A stretch of 64,000 nt of DNA from DATEGZ01 sp035279905. Its GTDB lineage: Bacteria > Acidobacteriota > Vicinamibacteria > Vicinamibacterales > SCN-69-37. Under the pieces are notes generated by a model. That model saw only the letters and a program-made list of their open reading frames with translations. It was not told the origin of the DNA and did no database searches. A program made the translations under genes and the position numbers. Position 1 is the stretch's first letter; each line of letters opens with the position of its first letter. This document shows positions 15,610 to 23,698 of the stretch, piece after piece. The DNA is taken from contig DATEGZ010000149.1 in the NCBI GenBank assembly GCA_035279905.1, positions 1 to 64,000 of the forward strand, read 5' to 3'.

Positions 15610-16695
15610 ATGGGTCTGGGTGCCGCATTCGGTTCAGTGTTCCGTCCGCCTGTTGTTGGACTCGACATCGGGTCGAGCACCGTCAAAGCCGTTGCGCTTC
15701 GACGGGGCCGTGCTGGCTGGTCGCTCGTTGCGGCCGGCGAAGCGCCGATGCCTGACGGTGCCGTCAAAGATGGCGCCGCCGCCGAGCCCGAGGCCGTCAG
15801 CGAAGCTGTCAGCGCCGTTCTCGATTCGATCAAGATGCGCCGCGCGCGAGTCGCGGCCGCCTTGTCGGGTCACGCGGTCATCGTCAAGAAGCTCTCCCTT
15901 CCGACGATGAGCGAAGCGGAGCTGGGCGACGCGATTCCCTGGGAGGCCGAGCAGTACATTCCGTTCGACCTCAGCGAAGTCCAGCTGGACTACCAGGTCG
16001 TCAACAGCTCGGCGACCGGCGCCGACGGCAAGGCGTCGCTCGACGTGCTGCTCGTTGCCGCCAAGCGCGACCGCATCGACGATCGCGCCGGCGTCATCAG
16101 CCAGTCGGGCCGCCGGCCTGTCGTCATCGACATCGAAGCGTTCGCGCTGGCGAACGCTTACCAGCTCAACTATCCCGAGCGCACGGATCCGTTCTCGGCG
16201 CTCATCCACGTCGGACAGAACGTGACGATCGTCTGCCTGCTCGAACGCGGCGAGCCGATCTTCACGCGCGACATCTCGATTGGCGGCCAGGTGCACCTCG
16301 ACGCCGTGCTCCGCGAGCTCGGCGGGTCGGGCGTGGACGAGCTGGGCGCCAAGCGCATCCTGCACGGCCAGTTCCCGCAGGACGTCAGCCCCGATCAGGT
16401 GACGACCGTGCTGCGCGAGGCCAGCGGCCAGCTCGTCCTCGAAGTGCGCAAGACGATTGACTTCTATCGCGCTACCGCGCCTGTGGAGCGGCTGAGCCGC
16501 ATCGTGCTCTCAGGCGGCGCGTGGCAGGCCGTTGGACTGGTCGACATGCTGGCGAGTGAGTTCGGCGCGCCCGTGGATGTGTTCGATCCGTTCCGGCGTA
16601 TTACGCGTCCGAGCCGGGGCATCGGTGTGGACGTCGTCGGGCCCGCCTACGCAGTGGCGGTTGGTCTCGCGATGCGGCAGGAGGGCGACAAGTGA
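15610..16695 (+). CDS. pilM: Type IV pilus assembly protein PilM
   Basis: 361 aa, cytoplasmic, actin-like ATPase fold. VVGLDIGSSTVKAVAL (residues 15-30) is the phosphate-1 loop, and SLPTMSEAELGDAIPWEAEQY is typical of PilM. IVLSGGAW near residue 298 is the adenosine motif. PilM binds the N-terminus of PilN and links the inner-membrane platform to the motor. It is the first gene of pilMNOPQ. The stop overlaps the pilN GTG start. Confidence 0.93.
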   Translation: MGLGAAFGSVFRPPVVGLDIGSSTVKAVALRRGRAGWSLVAAGEAPMPDGAVKDGAAAEPEAVSEAVSAVLDSIKMRRARVAAALSGHAVIVKKLSLPTMSEAELGDAIPWEAEQYIPFDLSEVQLDYQVVNSSATGADGKASLDVLLVAAKRDRIDDRAGVISQSGRRPVVIDIEAFALANAYQLNYPERTDPFSALIHVGQNVTIVCLLERGEPIFTRDISIGGQVHLDAVLRELGGSGVDELGAKRILHGQFPQDVSPDQVTTVLREASGQLVLEVRKTIDFYRATAPVERLSRIVLSGGAWQAVGLVDMLASEFGAPVDVFDPFRRITRPSRGIGVDVVGPAYAVAVGLAMRQEGDK

Positions 16696-17342
16696 TCCGC
16701 GTCAACCTGCTCGCGACGCCCGTCGGCGCAGCACCCAAGCAAGACTGGCTGCCGCGCGAACAGCGATCCGCGGCGATCGGGCTCACGATTCTCGTCGCCA
16801 CGGGCATCGGCGTCTTCGGCTGGTGGTGGTACCTCCGCCACGAGCGCAAAGACCTCGACGTCAAGATTTCCACCCAGCAGGCCGAGCTCACGCGCCTCAA
16901 GAGCGTCGCGACGCTCGTCGACCGCGCGACGGCGCGCAAAGCCGAGCTCACCGAGCGCCTGGGCCTCATCGACCGTCTGCGCTCCGTCATGAAGGGGCCG
17001 GTCGGGATCCTCGAGACCGTCAGCGGCAGCGTGCCGGACGGGCTCTGGCTGGTCGAGCTCAAGCAGACCGGCAACATGGTCCAGATCGAAGGCCGCGCGC
17101 TTTCGCTGACGTCGGTGACCGACTTCACCGAGCAGATGCAGAACTCCGGGATGTTCAAGCGGCCGGTCGAGATTGTGACGACCACGACCGAGGCCGTCGA
17201 GGACACGTCGGTCATCCGCTTCATCGTGAAGGGTGAGTCGACGGCCGCGACGCTGCCCGACGATCCGGAGCCGCCGAAGACGAAAAACGGCCGGCCGGGG
17301 GCGCCCGCGCCGAAGGCCGCCACTACTTCCGGGATTGAGTGA
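16692..17342 (+). CDS. pilN: Type IV pilus inner-membrane protein PilN
   Basis: 216 aa. The N-terminal MIRVNLLATPVG is the conserved INLLP-type peptide that docks in PilM. A single membrane helix follows (AIGLTILVATGIGVFGWWWYL, near residues 30-50). A periplasmic coiled coil leads to a ferredoxin-like domain. The start is GTG overlapping the pilM TGA (GTGA). A Pro/Lys-rich tail (PKTKNGRPGAPAPKAA) is additional. It forms a heterodimer with PilO. Confidence 0.9.
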   Translation: MIRVNLLATPVGAAPKQDWLPREQRSAAIGLTILVATGIGVFGWWWYLRHERKDLDVKISTQQAELTRLKSVATLVDRATARKAELTERLGLIDRLRSVMKGPVGILETVSGSVPDGLWLVELKQTGNMVQIEGRALSLTSVTDFTEQMQNSGMFKRPVEIVTTTTEAVEDTSVIRFIVKGESTAATLPDDPEPPKTKNGRPGAPAPKAATTSGIE

Positions 17343-17353
17343 GGAGCATAGTC

Positions 17354-17980
17354 ATGGCGAAAAGCTTCCACGAACTCTCCTCACGCGCCCAGACGATCGT
17401 CTTCTTCATGCTCGCTGGGTTGACGATGGTCGCGGCCTGGCAGCTGTTGATTGGGCCGGCGCAAGCCGAGCTCTCGTCGCAGCGCGCGAAGCTCGCGTCG
17501 ATTCAGGGCGACGTCGCGCGCGCGCAGGCCACCGCGGGCAAGCTGCCGCAGCTGCAGCGCGAAGTGGCCGAGGCCGAGGCCGCGCTCCAGCAGACGACCG
17601 CCGTGCTGCCTGACGAGAAAGATCCACAGGACGTGCTCCGCAACCTGCACGACCTGGCGAGCGAGTCCGCGCTCGACATCGAGACCTTCACGCCGAAGAC
17701 GATCGTCACTCGCACGCAGTACGCGGAGTGGCCGATCACGCTCGGTCTGCAGGGCACGTATCACAACCTCGGCCGCTTCTTCGATCGCATCGCGAGCATG
17801 ACGCGGCTGATGTCCGTGTCCGAGCTCCAGATCAAGGCGATGCCGAAGGCCGGCCCGGCGGGGACGATCACCGCCACCTGCCTGGCAACCACGTTCGTGT
17901 TCAAGAAGGACATGGGCGACGACCCGAAGGCCGCGCAACCGGCGGCGGGTCAGCCGGCTGCCCAAGGAGGGAAGAAGTGA
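17354..17980 (+). CDS. pilO: Type IV pilus inner-membrane protein PilO
   Basis: 208 aa from ATG 17354, with AGGAG eight bases upstream. It has a membrane helix near residues 16-34 (FFMLAGLTMVAAWQLLIGP), a coiled coil (QAELSSQRAKLASIQGDVAR) and a ferredoxin-like periplasmic domain (LGLQGTYHNLGRFFDRIA). It pairs with PilN in the alignment subcomplex. The tail is Ala/Gln-rich. An AAGGAGG inside its 3' end serves the overlapping pilP. Confidence 0.9.
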   Translation: MAKSFHELSSRAQTIVFFMLAGLTMVAAWQLLIGPAQAELSSQRAKLASIQGDVARAQATAGKLPQLQREVAEAEAALQQTTAVLPDEKDPQDVLRNLHDLASESALDIETFTPKTIVTRTQYAEWPITLGLQGTYHNLGRFFDRIASMTRLMSVSELQIKAMPKAGPAGTITATCLATTFVFKKDMGDDPKAAQPAAGQPAAQGGKK

Positions 17981-18444
17981 AGCCTCGACACTTGATCCTC
18001 GCCGTGCTCGCGCTCGTCGCGATGCCCGCGGTCGCTTCCGCGCAGATCCAGGTCGGATCCCGCGTCGGCGACGCGCCGACGCCGTCCGGCTACGACGACG
18101 GCGGCCGGCGCGATCCGTTCGTGAGCCTGATCATGACGAAGAAGCCGATGCCTGGCACGCAGCAGGGTCAGTTGCGTCCGGCGCTCGGTCTGGCCTCGCT
18201 CTCGATTACCGATGTCACCGTCACCGGCGTCGTCCGCGCCGGCTCGAAGATGACGGCAATCCTGAAGGGACCGGACAACATGTCCTACATGGCACGTCTG
18301 TCGGACCGGTTGGCCGACGGCACGATCAAGTCGATCGATACGGAAGGCGTCGTGTTCATGTCCGAGCAAACGGACGCGACCGGCGCGGTGAAGGGGCATG
18401 AGGTCCGGAAGACGCTGCGCTCCGCAGCGGAGGTCATCCGATGA
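17977..18444 (+). CDS. pilP: Type IV pilus lipoprotein/secretin-linker PilP
   Basis: 155 aa, starting at GTG 17977 with a strong AAGGAGG upstream and overlapping the pilO stop. A signal peptide (HLILAVLALVAMPAVASAQ) is followed by RRDPFVSL, the conserved region before the HR domain. The beta-rich core (LSITDVTVTGVVRAGSKMTA, then ILKGPDNMSYMARLSDRLAD) resembles PilP/GspC HR domains that bind the secretin. There is no lipobox Cys, unlike classical PilP. The stop overlaps pilQ in ATGA. Confidence 0.85.
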   Translation: MKPRHLILAVLALVAMPAVASAQIQVGSRVGDAPTPSGYDDGGRRDPFVSLIMTKKPMPGTQQGQLRPALGLASLSITDVTVTGVVRAGSKMTAILKGPDNMSYMARLSDRLADGTIKSIDTEGVVFMSEQTDATGAVKGHEVRKTLRSAAEVIR

Positions 18445-19868
18445 AGCGCACACGGTTTTGGACGCTGTCGTTCGTACTCGGCGTCGCGGCGATGCTCGCG
18501 ACACCGCTTGCCCAGGCTCAGCGGCCCTCCGGGGGCGGTGAGCAGGTGGGGGTGGGGCAACCAGCAGCCCCGCAGGCACGGGCGTTCTCCGGCACGCCGA
18601 TCGATGTCGACTATCAGGGCGCGAACCTGCGCACGGTGCTGCGTCAGCTCTCGGACATTGGCGGGGTCAACCTCGTCATCGATCCGAGCGTGCCGCTCAA
18701 CGCTCCGGTCGATCTGAAGTTGACGCAGGTCCCCTGGGACCAGGTTCTCGACGTCATTCTCAAGACGACGTCGCTGACCTACCAGGTGGACGGACCGGTC
18801 GTGCGCGTCATGACCCGTGATGCACGGACGAAGGAGCTCGAAGACGAGGCGCGCCAGAAGAAGGCGAGTCAGGCCGCGCCCGACCTGAGCACCGCGCGCG
18901 TGCGGCTGAACTACGCGACGGCCGGCGCGGTGAAGAAGCTCCTCGAGCAGGGGCGCGTCATCACCGAGCGCGGCACGGTGGACGTCGATGAGCGCACGAA
19001 CATGCTCATCATCAAGGACACTACGCAGAACATCGAAGAGATCCGCCACCTGCTGGCGGACCTCGACAAGGCCGAGCCGCAGGTCGAGATCGAAGCGAAG
19101 ATCATCCAGACCAACCACGACACGGCCCGCCAGCTGGGCGTGCAGTGGGGCTTGAACGGCCGCATGCTGCCGGACCTCGGCAACACGACGAACCTGGGGT
19201 TCCCGAACAACGGGACGATCTCGGGCCGCACGACGCAGCAGGGTTCGGTCGTCCAGGGTCCGACGGACCCGCGCACCGGCGACCTCTCGCGCAGCGGCAC
19301 GGCCGTCAACCTGCCGGCGACCGGCGCGACGAGCGCGATCGGCATCTCGATGGGCGCGATCAACGGCGCGTTCAACCTCGACGTGGCGCTGTCGGCCCTC
19401 GAGCACAAGGGCCAGCTGAAGATCCTGTCCACGCCGAAGGTCACGACGCAGAACAACCAGGAAGCGGAGGTCACGCAGGGCTTCCAGATTCCGATTCAGA
19501 TTGTCGCGAACAACACGGTCACCGTGCAGTTCAAGGACGCGGCGCTGAAGCTGACGGTCACCCCGCAGATCACCGCGGCCAACACCGTCATCATGAGGAT
19601 CAACCTCGAGAACGGACAGCCCGACTTCAGCCGCGCGGTCAACGGCAACCCGTCGATCAACACGCAGAACGCGAAGACGCAGGTGCAGGTGGCCGACGGC
19701 ATCACGACCGTCATCGGCGGCATCGTGCAGAGCACCGAGACGATGGCGAAGGACTCGGTTCCGGGGATCAGCAAGATCCCGCTGCTGGGCTGGCTGTTCC
19801 GTCACGACACGAACGAGAGCTCGAACCAGGAACTGCTGATCTTCATCACTCCGCGAATTCTTCACTGA
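18441..19868 (+). CDS. pilQ: Type IV pilus secretin PilQ (short form)
   Basis: 475 aa outer-membrane secretin. A signal peptide (residues 1-26) is followed by an N0/STN domain (PIDVDYQGANLRTVLRQLSD), an N1 domain (VRLNYATAGAVKKLLEQ, then DERTNMLIIKDT) and the secretin core with VALSALEHKGQLKILSTPKV. The conserved end GISKIPLLGWLFRHDTNES precedes a beta-signal-like tail. Typical PilQ proteins are about 700 aa. This one lacks N-terminal AMIN domains, so peptidoglycan anchoring may be supplied by other factors. Confidence 0.93.
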   Translation: MKRTRFWTLSFVLGVAAMLATPLAQAQRPSGGGEQVGVGQPAAPQARAFSGTPIDVDYQGANLRTVLRQLSDIGGVNLVIDPSVPLNAPVDLKLTQVPWDQVLDVILKTTSLTYQVDGPVVRVMTRDARTKELEDEARQKKASQAAPDLSTARVRLNYATAGAVKKLLEQGRVITERGTVDVDERTNMLIIKDTTQNIEEIRHLLADLDKAEPQVEIEAKIIQTNHDTARQLGVQWGLNGRMLPDLGNTTNLGFPNNGTISGRTTQQGSVVQGPTDPRTGDLSRSGTAVNLPATGATSAIGISMGAINGAFNLDVALSALEHKGQLKILSTPKVTTQNNQEAEVTQGFQIPIQIVANNTVTVQFKDAALKLTVTPQITAANTVIMRINLENGQPDFSRAVNGNPSINTQNAKTQVQVADGITTVIGGIVQSTETMAKDSVPGISKIPLLGWLFRHDTNESSNQELLIFITPRILH

Positions 19869-19870
19869 GG

Positions 19871-20521
19871 ATGGCCATGACTACTTGCGCGCGTTTGGCA
19901 CAGAACGTTCGGCCGCTTGGCGGCCTGGTGGGACGGGGCGCGGCCCTGGTCGCCCTCGGACTCCTGCCGCTCGTGGCGGGCTGCACGAAGGCGCAGCAGC
20001 AAGGGACGGGGTCGTCCTACCTGATCATCAACTCGATCGAGGGCGCCTCGGGCGCCAAGCCGGACACGTTCGGCGTGCCGCTGGCCTCTGACGTCCTCTT
20101 CAAGGGCGGCATCGTCAACGACCTGGGCGAGGTGGTCATGCACCTTGGTCTCAAGGATCCTGGCTCGTCGGGCTCGCCGACGTCGCCGACCAGCGCGAAC
20201 TTCATCACGGTGTCGCGCTACCACATCGACTACGTGCGATCGGACGGCCGCAACACGCCGGGCGTCGACGTGCCCTTCCCGTTCGACGGCGCGATGACGC
20301 TGACCATCGGCTCGGGCAACGCGACCGGGTCGTTTGAAGCCGTGCGGGTCCAGGCCAAGCTCGAGGCGCCGCTGATGGCGCTGCGCGGTGGCGGCGGCCA
20401 GGGCGTGATCTCGACGCTCGCGCGGATCACGTTCTATGGCGTGGATCAGTCGGGGCACGACGTAAGCGTGACCGGCACGCTTCAGGTGAATTTCGCGGAC
20501 TGGGCCGATCCGGCGTCGTAG
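19871..20521 (+). CDS. Lipoprotein of unknown function in the pil operon
   Basis: 216 aa, starting two bases after pilQ. The signal sequence ends in a lipobox, LPLVAGC, followed by TKAQQQ, so it should be lipidated. The rest is predicted mostly beta, with segments such as SSYLIINSIEGASG, NFITVSRYHIDYVRSDGRN, a charged/polar linker and a C-terminal DVSVTGTLQVNFADW. No family is recognised. Its place right after the secretin suggests a pilotin-like or pilus-associated role, but this is inference. Confidence 0.8.
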   Translation: MAMTTCARLAQNVRPLGGLVGRGAALVALGLLPLVAGCTKAQQQGTGSSYLIINSIEGASGAKPDTFGVPLASDVLFKGGIVNDLGEVVMHLGLKDPGSSGSPTSPTSANFITVSRYHIDYVRSDGRNTPGVDVPFPFDGAMTLTIGSGNATGSFEAVRVQAKLEAPLMALRGGGGQGVISTLARITFYGVDQSGHDVSVTGTLQVNFADWADPAS

Positions 20522-20574
20522 CCGAGCCTGGATTCCACGGTTATCGACTTGTTCATTGGAGCTGAGGTGCTGAC

Positions 20575-21831
20575 GTGGTGACGAGACGATTCATTGTTCT
20601 TGCGGCCGTGCTTGCGATCGCCGGGTGCACGCTCGACAAACAAGCGGCGCCGCCCCTGGCGGGACCGTCGTCGTTTGCGCTGTCACTGCAGATCAGCGCG
20701 TCGCCAGACATCCTGTCCCAGGACGGCCACTCGCAGTCGTCCATCGACATCGTGGCGCGCGACGCGAACAGCCAGCCCGTGCGCGGCTTGACGCTGAAGA
20801 TTGACACCACGGTCGGCGGGTCCGTCGTGTCCTTCGGCACGCTGTCGGCCGGCACGGTCTCGACTAACGGCGACGGCCGCGCGAGCGTTGTCTATCAGGC
20901 GCCCCCGCCGCCGCCGCTCACTGCGCCGGATTCCACGGTCGTGACGCTGCTCGTCACGCCGGTCGGTACGAACTTCGACAACACGACGAGCTTTGGCCAC
21001 ACTGTCTCGATCAATCTCGTCCGGCCCGGCGCACCGCTCGGTCCGGCCGGCGACATGCAGGCCGTGTTCTCGTTGTCGCCGACGTCGCCGAAGGAAGGCG
21101 ACAGCGTTCAGTTCGACGCCTCGGGCTCGAAGGGCAACATCGTGTCCTACAGCTGGGACTTCGGTGATGGCCGCACGGCGACCGGCGTCAAGACGTCGCA
21201 CAGCTACGGCCTGGCGGGGACTTACAACGTCACGCTGACGGTCAAGGACGACCGCGGCCTCACGACGAGTTCGACGCAGTCCCTGAGCGTGGGCGGCACG
21301 GCGGCCCCGACGGTGGACTTCTCGGTGAGCCCGAGCACGCCGATCGCCGGCACGGTGGTCTTCTTCAACGCGTCCGCGTCCCATGCCGCGACGGGGCACA
21401 ACATCGTCGACTACGCGTGGGACTTCGGAGACGGCACGAGCGGATCGGGCGTGAACCCGACCCACACGTTCGCGCTGCCACAGGGCTACAACGTGACGCT
21501 CGTCGTCACCGACGACATCGGGCGCACCGCGAGCGTGACCAAGACCGTCTCGGCCGCGACGTCGAACCCGAAGGCGGACTTCTCGGTCCAGCCGCAGGCG
21601 CCGCACACGACGGACATCATCACGCTCGACGCGTCGGCGTCGTCCGCCGTCCTGGGCCGCAACATCGTGACCTACAGCTGGGCGTTCAGCGGTGTGGCCA
21701 CGGGCACGGCGCTCGGCCAGTCGGTGACGGTCGGTCCGTTGCCGGCGGGCACGCTGACGATCAAGCTGACCGTGACCGACAGCGCCGGTCAGACGGGGAT
21801 CATCACGAAGAACGTCATCATCCAGCCGTAG
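20575..21831 (+). CDS. Lipoprotein with Big-like and three PKD domains
   Basis: 418 aa, start GTG 20575 with GAGG seven bases upstream. The lipobox is LAIAGC. Residues about 35-155 form an Ig-like (Big/invasin type) domain with ALSLQISASPDILSQDGHSQ. Three PKD domains follow, two with the signature SYSWDFGDGR and DYAWDFGDGT, the third degenerate (TYSWAFSG). PKD domains mediate extracellular protein or carbohydrate contacts. It lies in the same transcriptional direction as pilMNOPQ, and a surface role linked to the pilus is possible but unproven. A hairpin follows the stop. Confidence 0.85.
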   Translation: MVTRRFIVLAAVLAIAGCTLDKQAAPPLAGPSSFALSLQISASPDILSQDGHSQSSIDIVARDANSQPVRGLTLKIDTTVGGSVVSFGTLSAGTVSTNGDGRASVVYQAPPPPPLTAPDSTVVTLLVTPVGTNFDNTTSFGHTVSINLVRPGAPLGPAGDMQAVFSLSPTSPKEGDSVQFDASGSKGNIVSYSWDFGDGRTATGVKTSHSYGLAGTYNVTLTVKDDRGLTTSSTQSLSVGGTAAPTVDFSVSPSTPIAGTVVFFNASASHAATGHNIVDYAWDFGDGTSGSGVNPTHTFALPQGYNVTLVVTDDIGRTASVTKTVSAATSNPKADFSVQPQAPHTTDIITLDASASSAVLGRNIVTYSWAFSGVATGTALGQSVTVGPLPAGTLTIKLTVTDSAGQTGIITKNVIIQP

Positions 21832-21858
21832 TCGATCACGGCGGGCACGGATCAAGAG

Positions 21859-21888
21859 GGCCGGAGGGGCCTGGTAGCTCCTCCGGCC
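21859..21888 (+). terminator. Hairpin after the PKD lipoprotein gene
   Basis: A perfect 9-bp stem GGCCGGAGG/CCTCCGGCC with a 12-base loop lies 27 bases past the stop. The downstream tail (GTCGACTTTC) is poor in T, so it may be a weak terminator or an mRNA 3' stabiliser before the next gene. Confidence 0.4.
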
Positions 21889-21914
21889 GTCGACTTTCAA
21901 AACAGGACGACACT

Positions 21915-23690
21915 GTGTCACTGGTGATGAATCGCAGCCGGCAAGTCCCCGCCGATGAGACGCCGGCATTCGGCGGCATCGCAGAGCGATTCCGCCGAGC
22001 GGGCGATCTCGAGCGCGCCGTGGCGCTCTGCCGCGATGGCCTCAAGAAGTTTCCGGATCATCTTTCCGCACGCGTGACACTCGGCTGGTCGCTGCTCGAT
22101 CTCGGCCGCTACGACGAAGCGCAGGTCGAGCTCGAGCAGGTGCTCAAGCGCGCGCCCGACAACCTCGCGGCGATCCGCGGGCTGGCCGAGCTGCACGAGC
22201 GCGCCGAGAACGCCGTCACGGTTCCGATCGAGGAGCACGAAGCCGCGGAAGCTGCCGCCGCGCTCGAGGCCGCGCGCGCGCTCGAAGCCGAACACGCGGA
22301 ACAGGGCGCGGAGTCAGCCAAGGGTAAGCACAAGGGCAAGGCGCACCACGAGCCGGCGCATGTCGAGACACACGATCCGCCGAAGAAGGTCTCGTCAGTT
22401 TTTGCCGAGCCCGCGATTGCGCAGGCGCCGGTCTCCGAACCGGAGCCTTCGCTCGAAGAGTTCGAAGAGCTGAGTGCCCAGTTTGCCGCCCAGACGATTC
22501 AAGCCGAGGAGGCCGCGAAAGCGGCTGAAGCTGCGAAAGCGGCGGAAGCTGCGGCCGCGGAGGCGAAGCGGGCTGAGGAAGCCAGGCGCGCCGAGGAAGC
22601 CAAGCGCGCCGCGGAGGCGAAGCGCGCCGAAGAAGCGAAGCGCGCCGAGGAAGCCAAGCGCGCCGCCGAAGCGAAGCGGGCCGAAGAAGCGAAGCGGGCC
22701 GAAGAAGCCAAGCGGGCCGAAGAAGCCAAGCGGGCCGAGGAAGCGAAACGCGCTGCGGAAGCGAAGCGAGCTGAGGAAGCCAGGCTGGCTGAGGAAGCGA
22801 AGCGGGCCGAGGAAGCGAAGCGGGCCGCGGAGGCGAAGCGAGCTGAGGAAGCCAGGCTGGCTGAGGAAGCGAAGCGTGCCGAGGAAGCGAGGCGTGCTGA
22901 GGAAGCGAGGCGTGCTGAGGAAGCCAAGCGGGCCGCGGAGGCCAAGCGCGCCGCTGAAGAAGCGAAGCGCGCCGAGGAAGCCAAGCGCGCCGCGGAGGCA
23001 AAGCGGGCCGAAGAAGCGAAGCGCGCCGCGGAGGCGAAGCGAGCCGAGGAAGCGAAGCGAGCCGAGGAAGCGAAGCGCGCTGAGGAAGCGAAGCGGGCCG
23101 AGGAGGCCAGGCGCGCCGAGGAAGCGAGGCTGGCTGAGGAAGCGAGGCTGGCCGAAGAGGCGGCGCGCGCCGAAGAAGCCGCGCGAGCAGAGGAGGCCCT
23201 CAGAGCGGCCGAGCTCGCCGCGGCGATGGTCGAATTGGCGCCGGAACCGAGCGGCGCCGACGCGGTCGTTGATGACGTGCCGAACCTCGTCGAAGATCTA
23301 CTCACGCCGGCCCAGGCGGCCATGCACGCTGCGGAGCCGGACGCCGGGATCGTCGAATTTGGCTCGGAGCCGCAGGTCGAGACCTATCAATCCGAGCAAG
23401 CGTGGAATGCCGCGACGCCTGACTTCGTCGCCGCCATGGAAACGACCGCCACCGAGCCGGCTGCGCCATCGGTCTTTGCGGCTGTGCCGGCGGTCGCGCC
23501 CGAGCCGTCGAATGTCGTCGCGCCGCTGCCGGCCGTCACGATCGTGAACCCCGTCGTGCCGTCGCCGGCTCCGTCGCGCGGCAAGGCCAAAGCCAGCACG
23601 TCCACCAGGACCATCGCCGCGCTCGAGAAGATGCTGCACGGAATTGAGTCCCGGCGAGCACAGATCGCGTCAGAATACAGACCGAGCTGA
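21915..23690 (+). CDS. TPR protein with a very long Ala/Glu/Lys/Arg helical repeat
   Basis: 591 aa, start GTG 21915 (AGGA seven bases upstream); ATG 21927 is an alternative. Residues about 15-95 form TPR-like helices (FRRAGDLERAVALCRDGLKK, then GRYDEAQVELEQVLKRAPDN). From about residue 195 to 430 the protein is an almost unbroken repeat of AKRAEE-type hexads, like the TolA helical domain or a single alpha helix. The C-terminal part is acidic and Pro/Ala-rich and ends in a small helix (TIAALEKMLHGIESRRAQIA). No signal peptide is seen, so it is probably cytoplasmic. It might be a spacer or scaffold for the pilus machinery (inference). Confidence 0.8.
   Translation: MSLVMNRSRQVPADETPAFGGIAERFRRAGDLERAVALCRDGLKKFPDHLSARVTLGWSLLDLGRYDEAQVELEQVLKRAPDNLAAIRGLAELHERAENAVTVPIEEHEAAEAAAALEAARALEAEHAEQGAESAKGKHKGKAHHEPAHVETHDPPKKVSSVFAEPAIAQAPVSEPEPSLEEFEELSAQFAAQTIQAEEAAKAAEAAKAAEAAAAEAKRAEEARRAEEAKRAAEAKRAEEAKRAEEAKRAAEAKRAEEAKRAEEAKRAEEAKRAEEAKRAAEAKRAEEARLAEEAKRAEEAKRAAEAKRAEEARLAEEAKRAEEARRAEEARRAEEAKRAAEAKRAAEEAKRAEEAKRAAEAKRAEEAKRAAEAKRAEEAKRAEEAKRAEEAKRAEEARRAEEARLAEEARLAEEAARAEEAARAEEALRAAELAAAMVELAPEPSGADAVVDDVPNLVEDLLTPAQAAMHAAEPDAGIVEFGSEPQVETYQSEQAWNAATPDFVAAMETTATEPAAPSVFAAVPAVAPEPSNVVAPLPAVTIVNPVVPSPAPSRGKAKASTSTRTIAALEKMLHGIESRRAQIASEYRPS
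22501..23205 (+). repeat. 18-bp-phased tandem repeat encoding AKRAEE hexads
   Basis: About 700 bases of near-identical 18-base units (variants of GCGAAGCGGGCCGAGGAA) encode AKRAEE, ARRAEE, ARLAEE and AKRAAE. Synonymous changes are scattered among the units, and higher-order blocks recur. Such arrays expand and contract by slippage or recombination, so copy number may vary between strains and the assembled length may be imprecise. Confidence 0.9.
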
Positions 23691-23698
23691 CGCCGCCT

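Noticed and set aside
22216..23323. Long antisense and alternate-frame ORFs rich in Arg/Ser/Pro or Ala/Ser over the AKRAEE array
   Set aside because: They are mirror images of the repeat in other frames, have no start context and no domain; only the AEEAKRA frame is linked to a TPR domain and a normal C-terminus.
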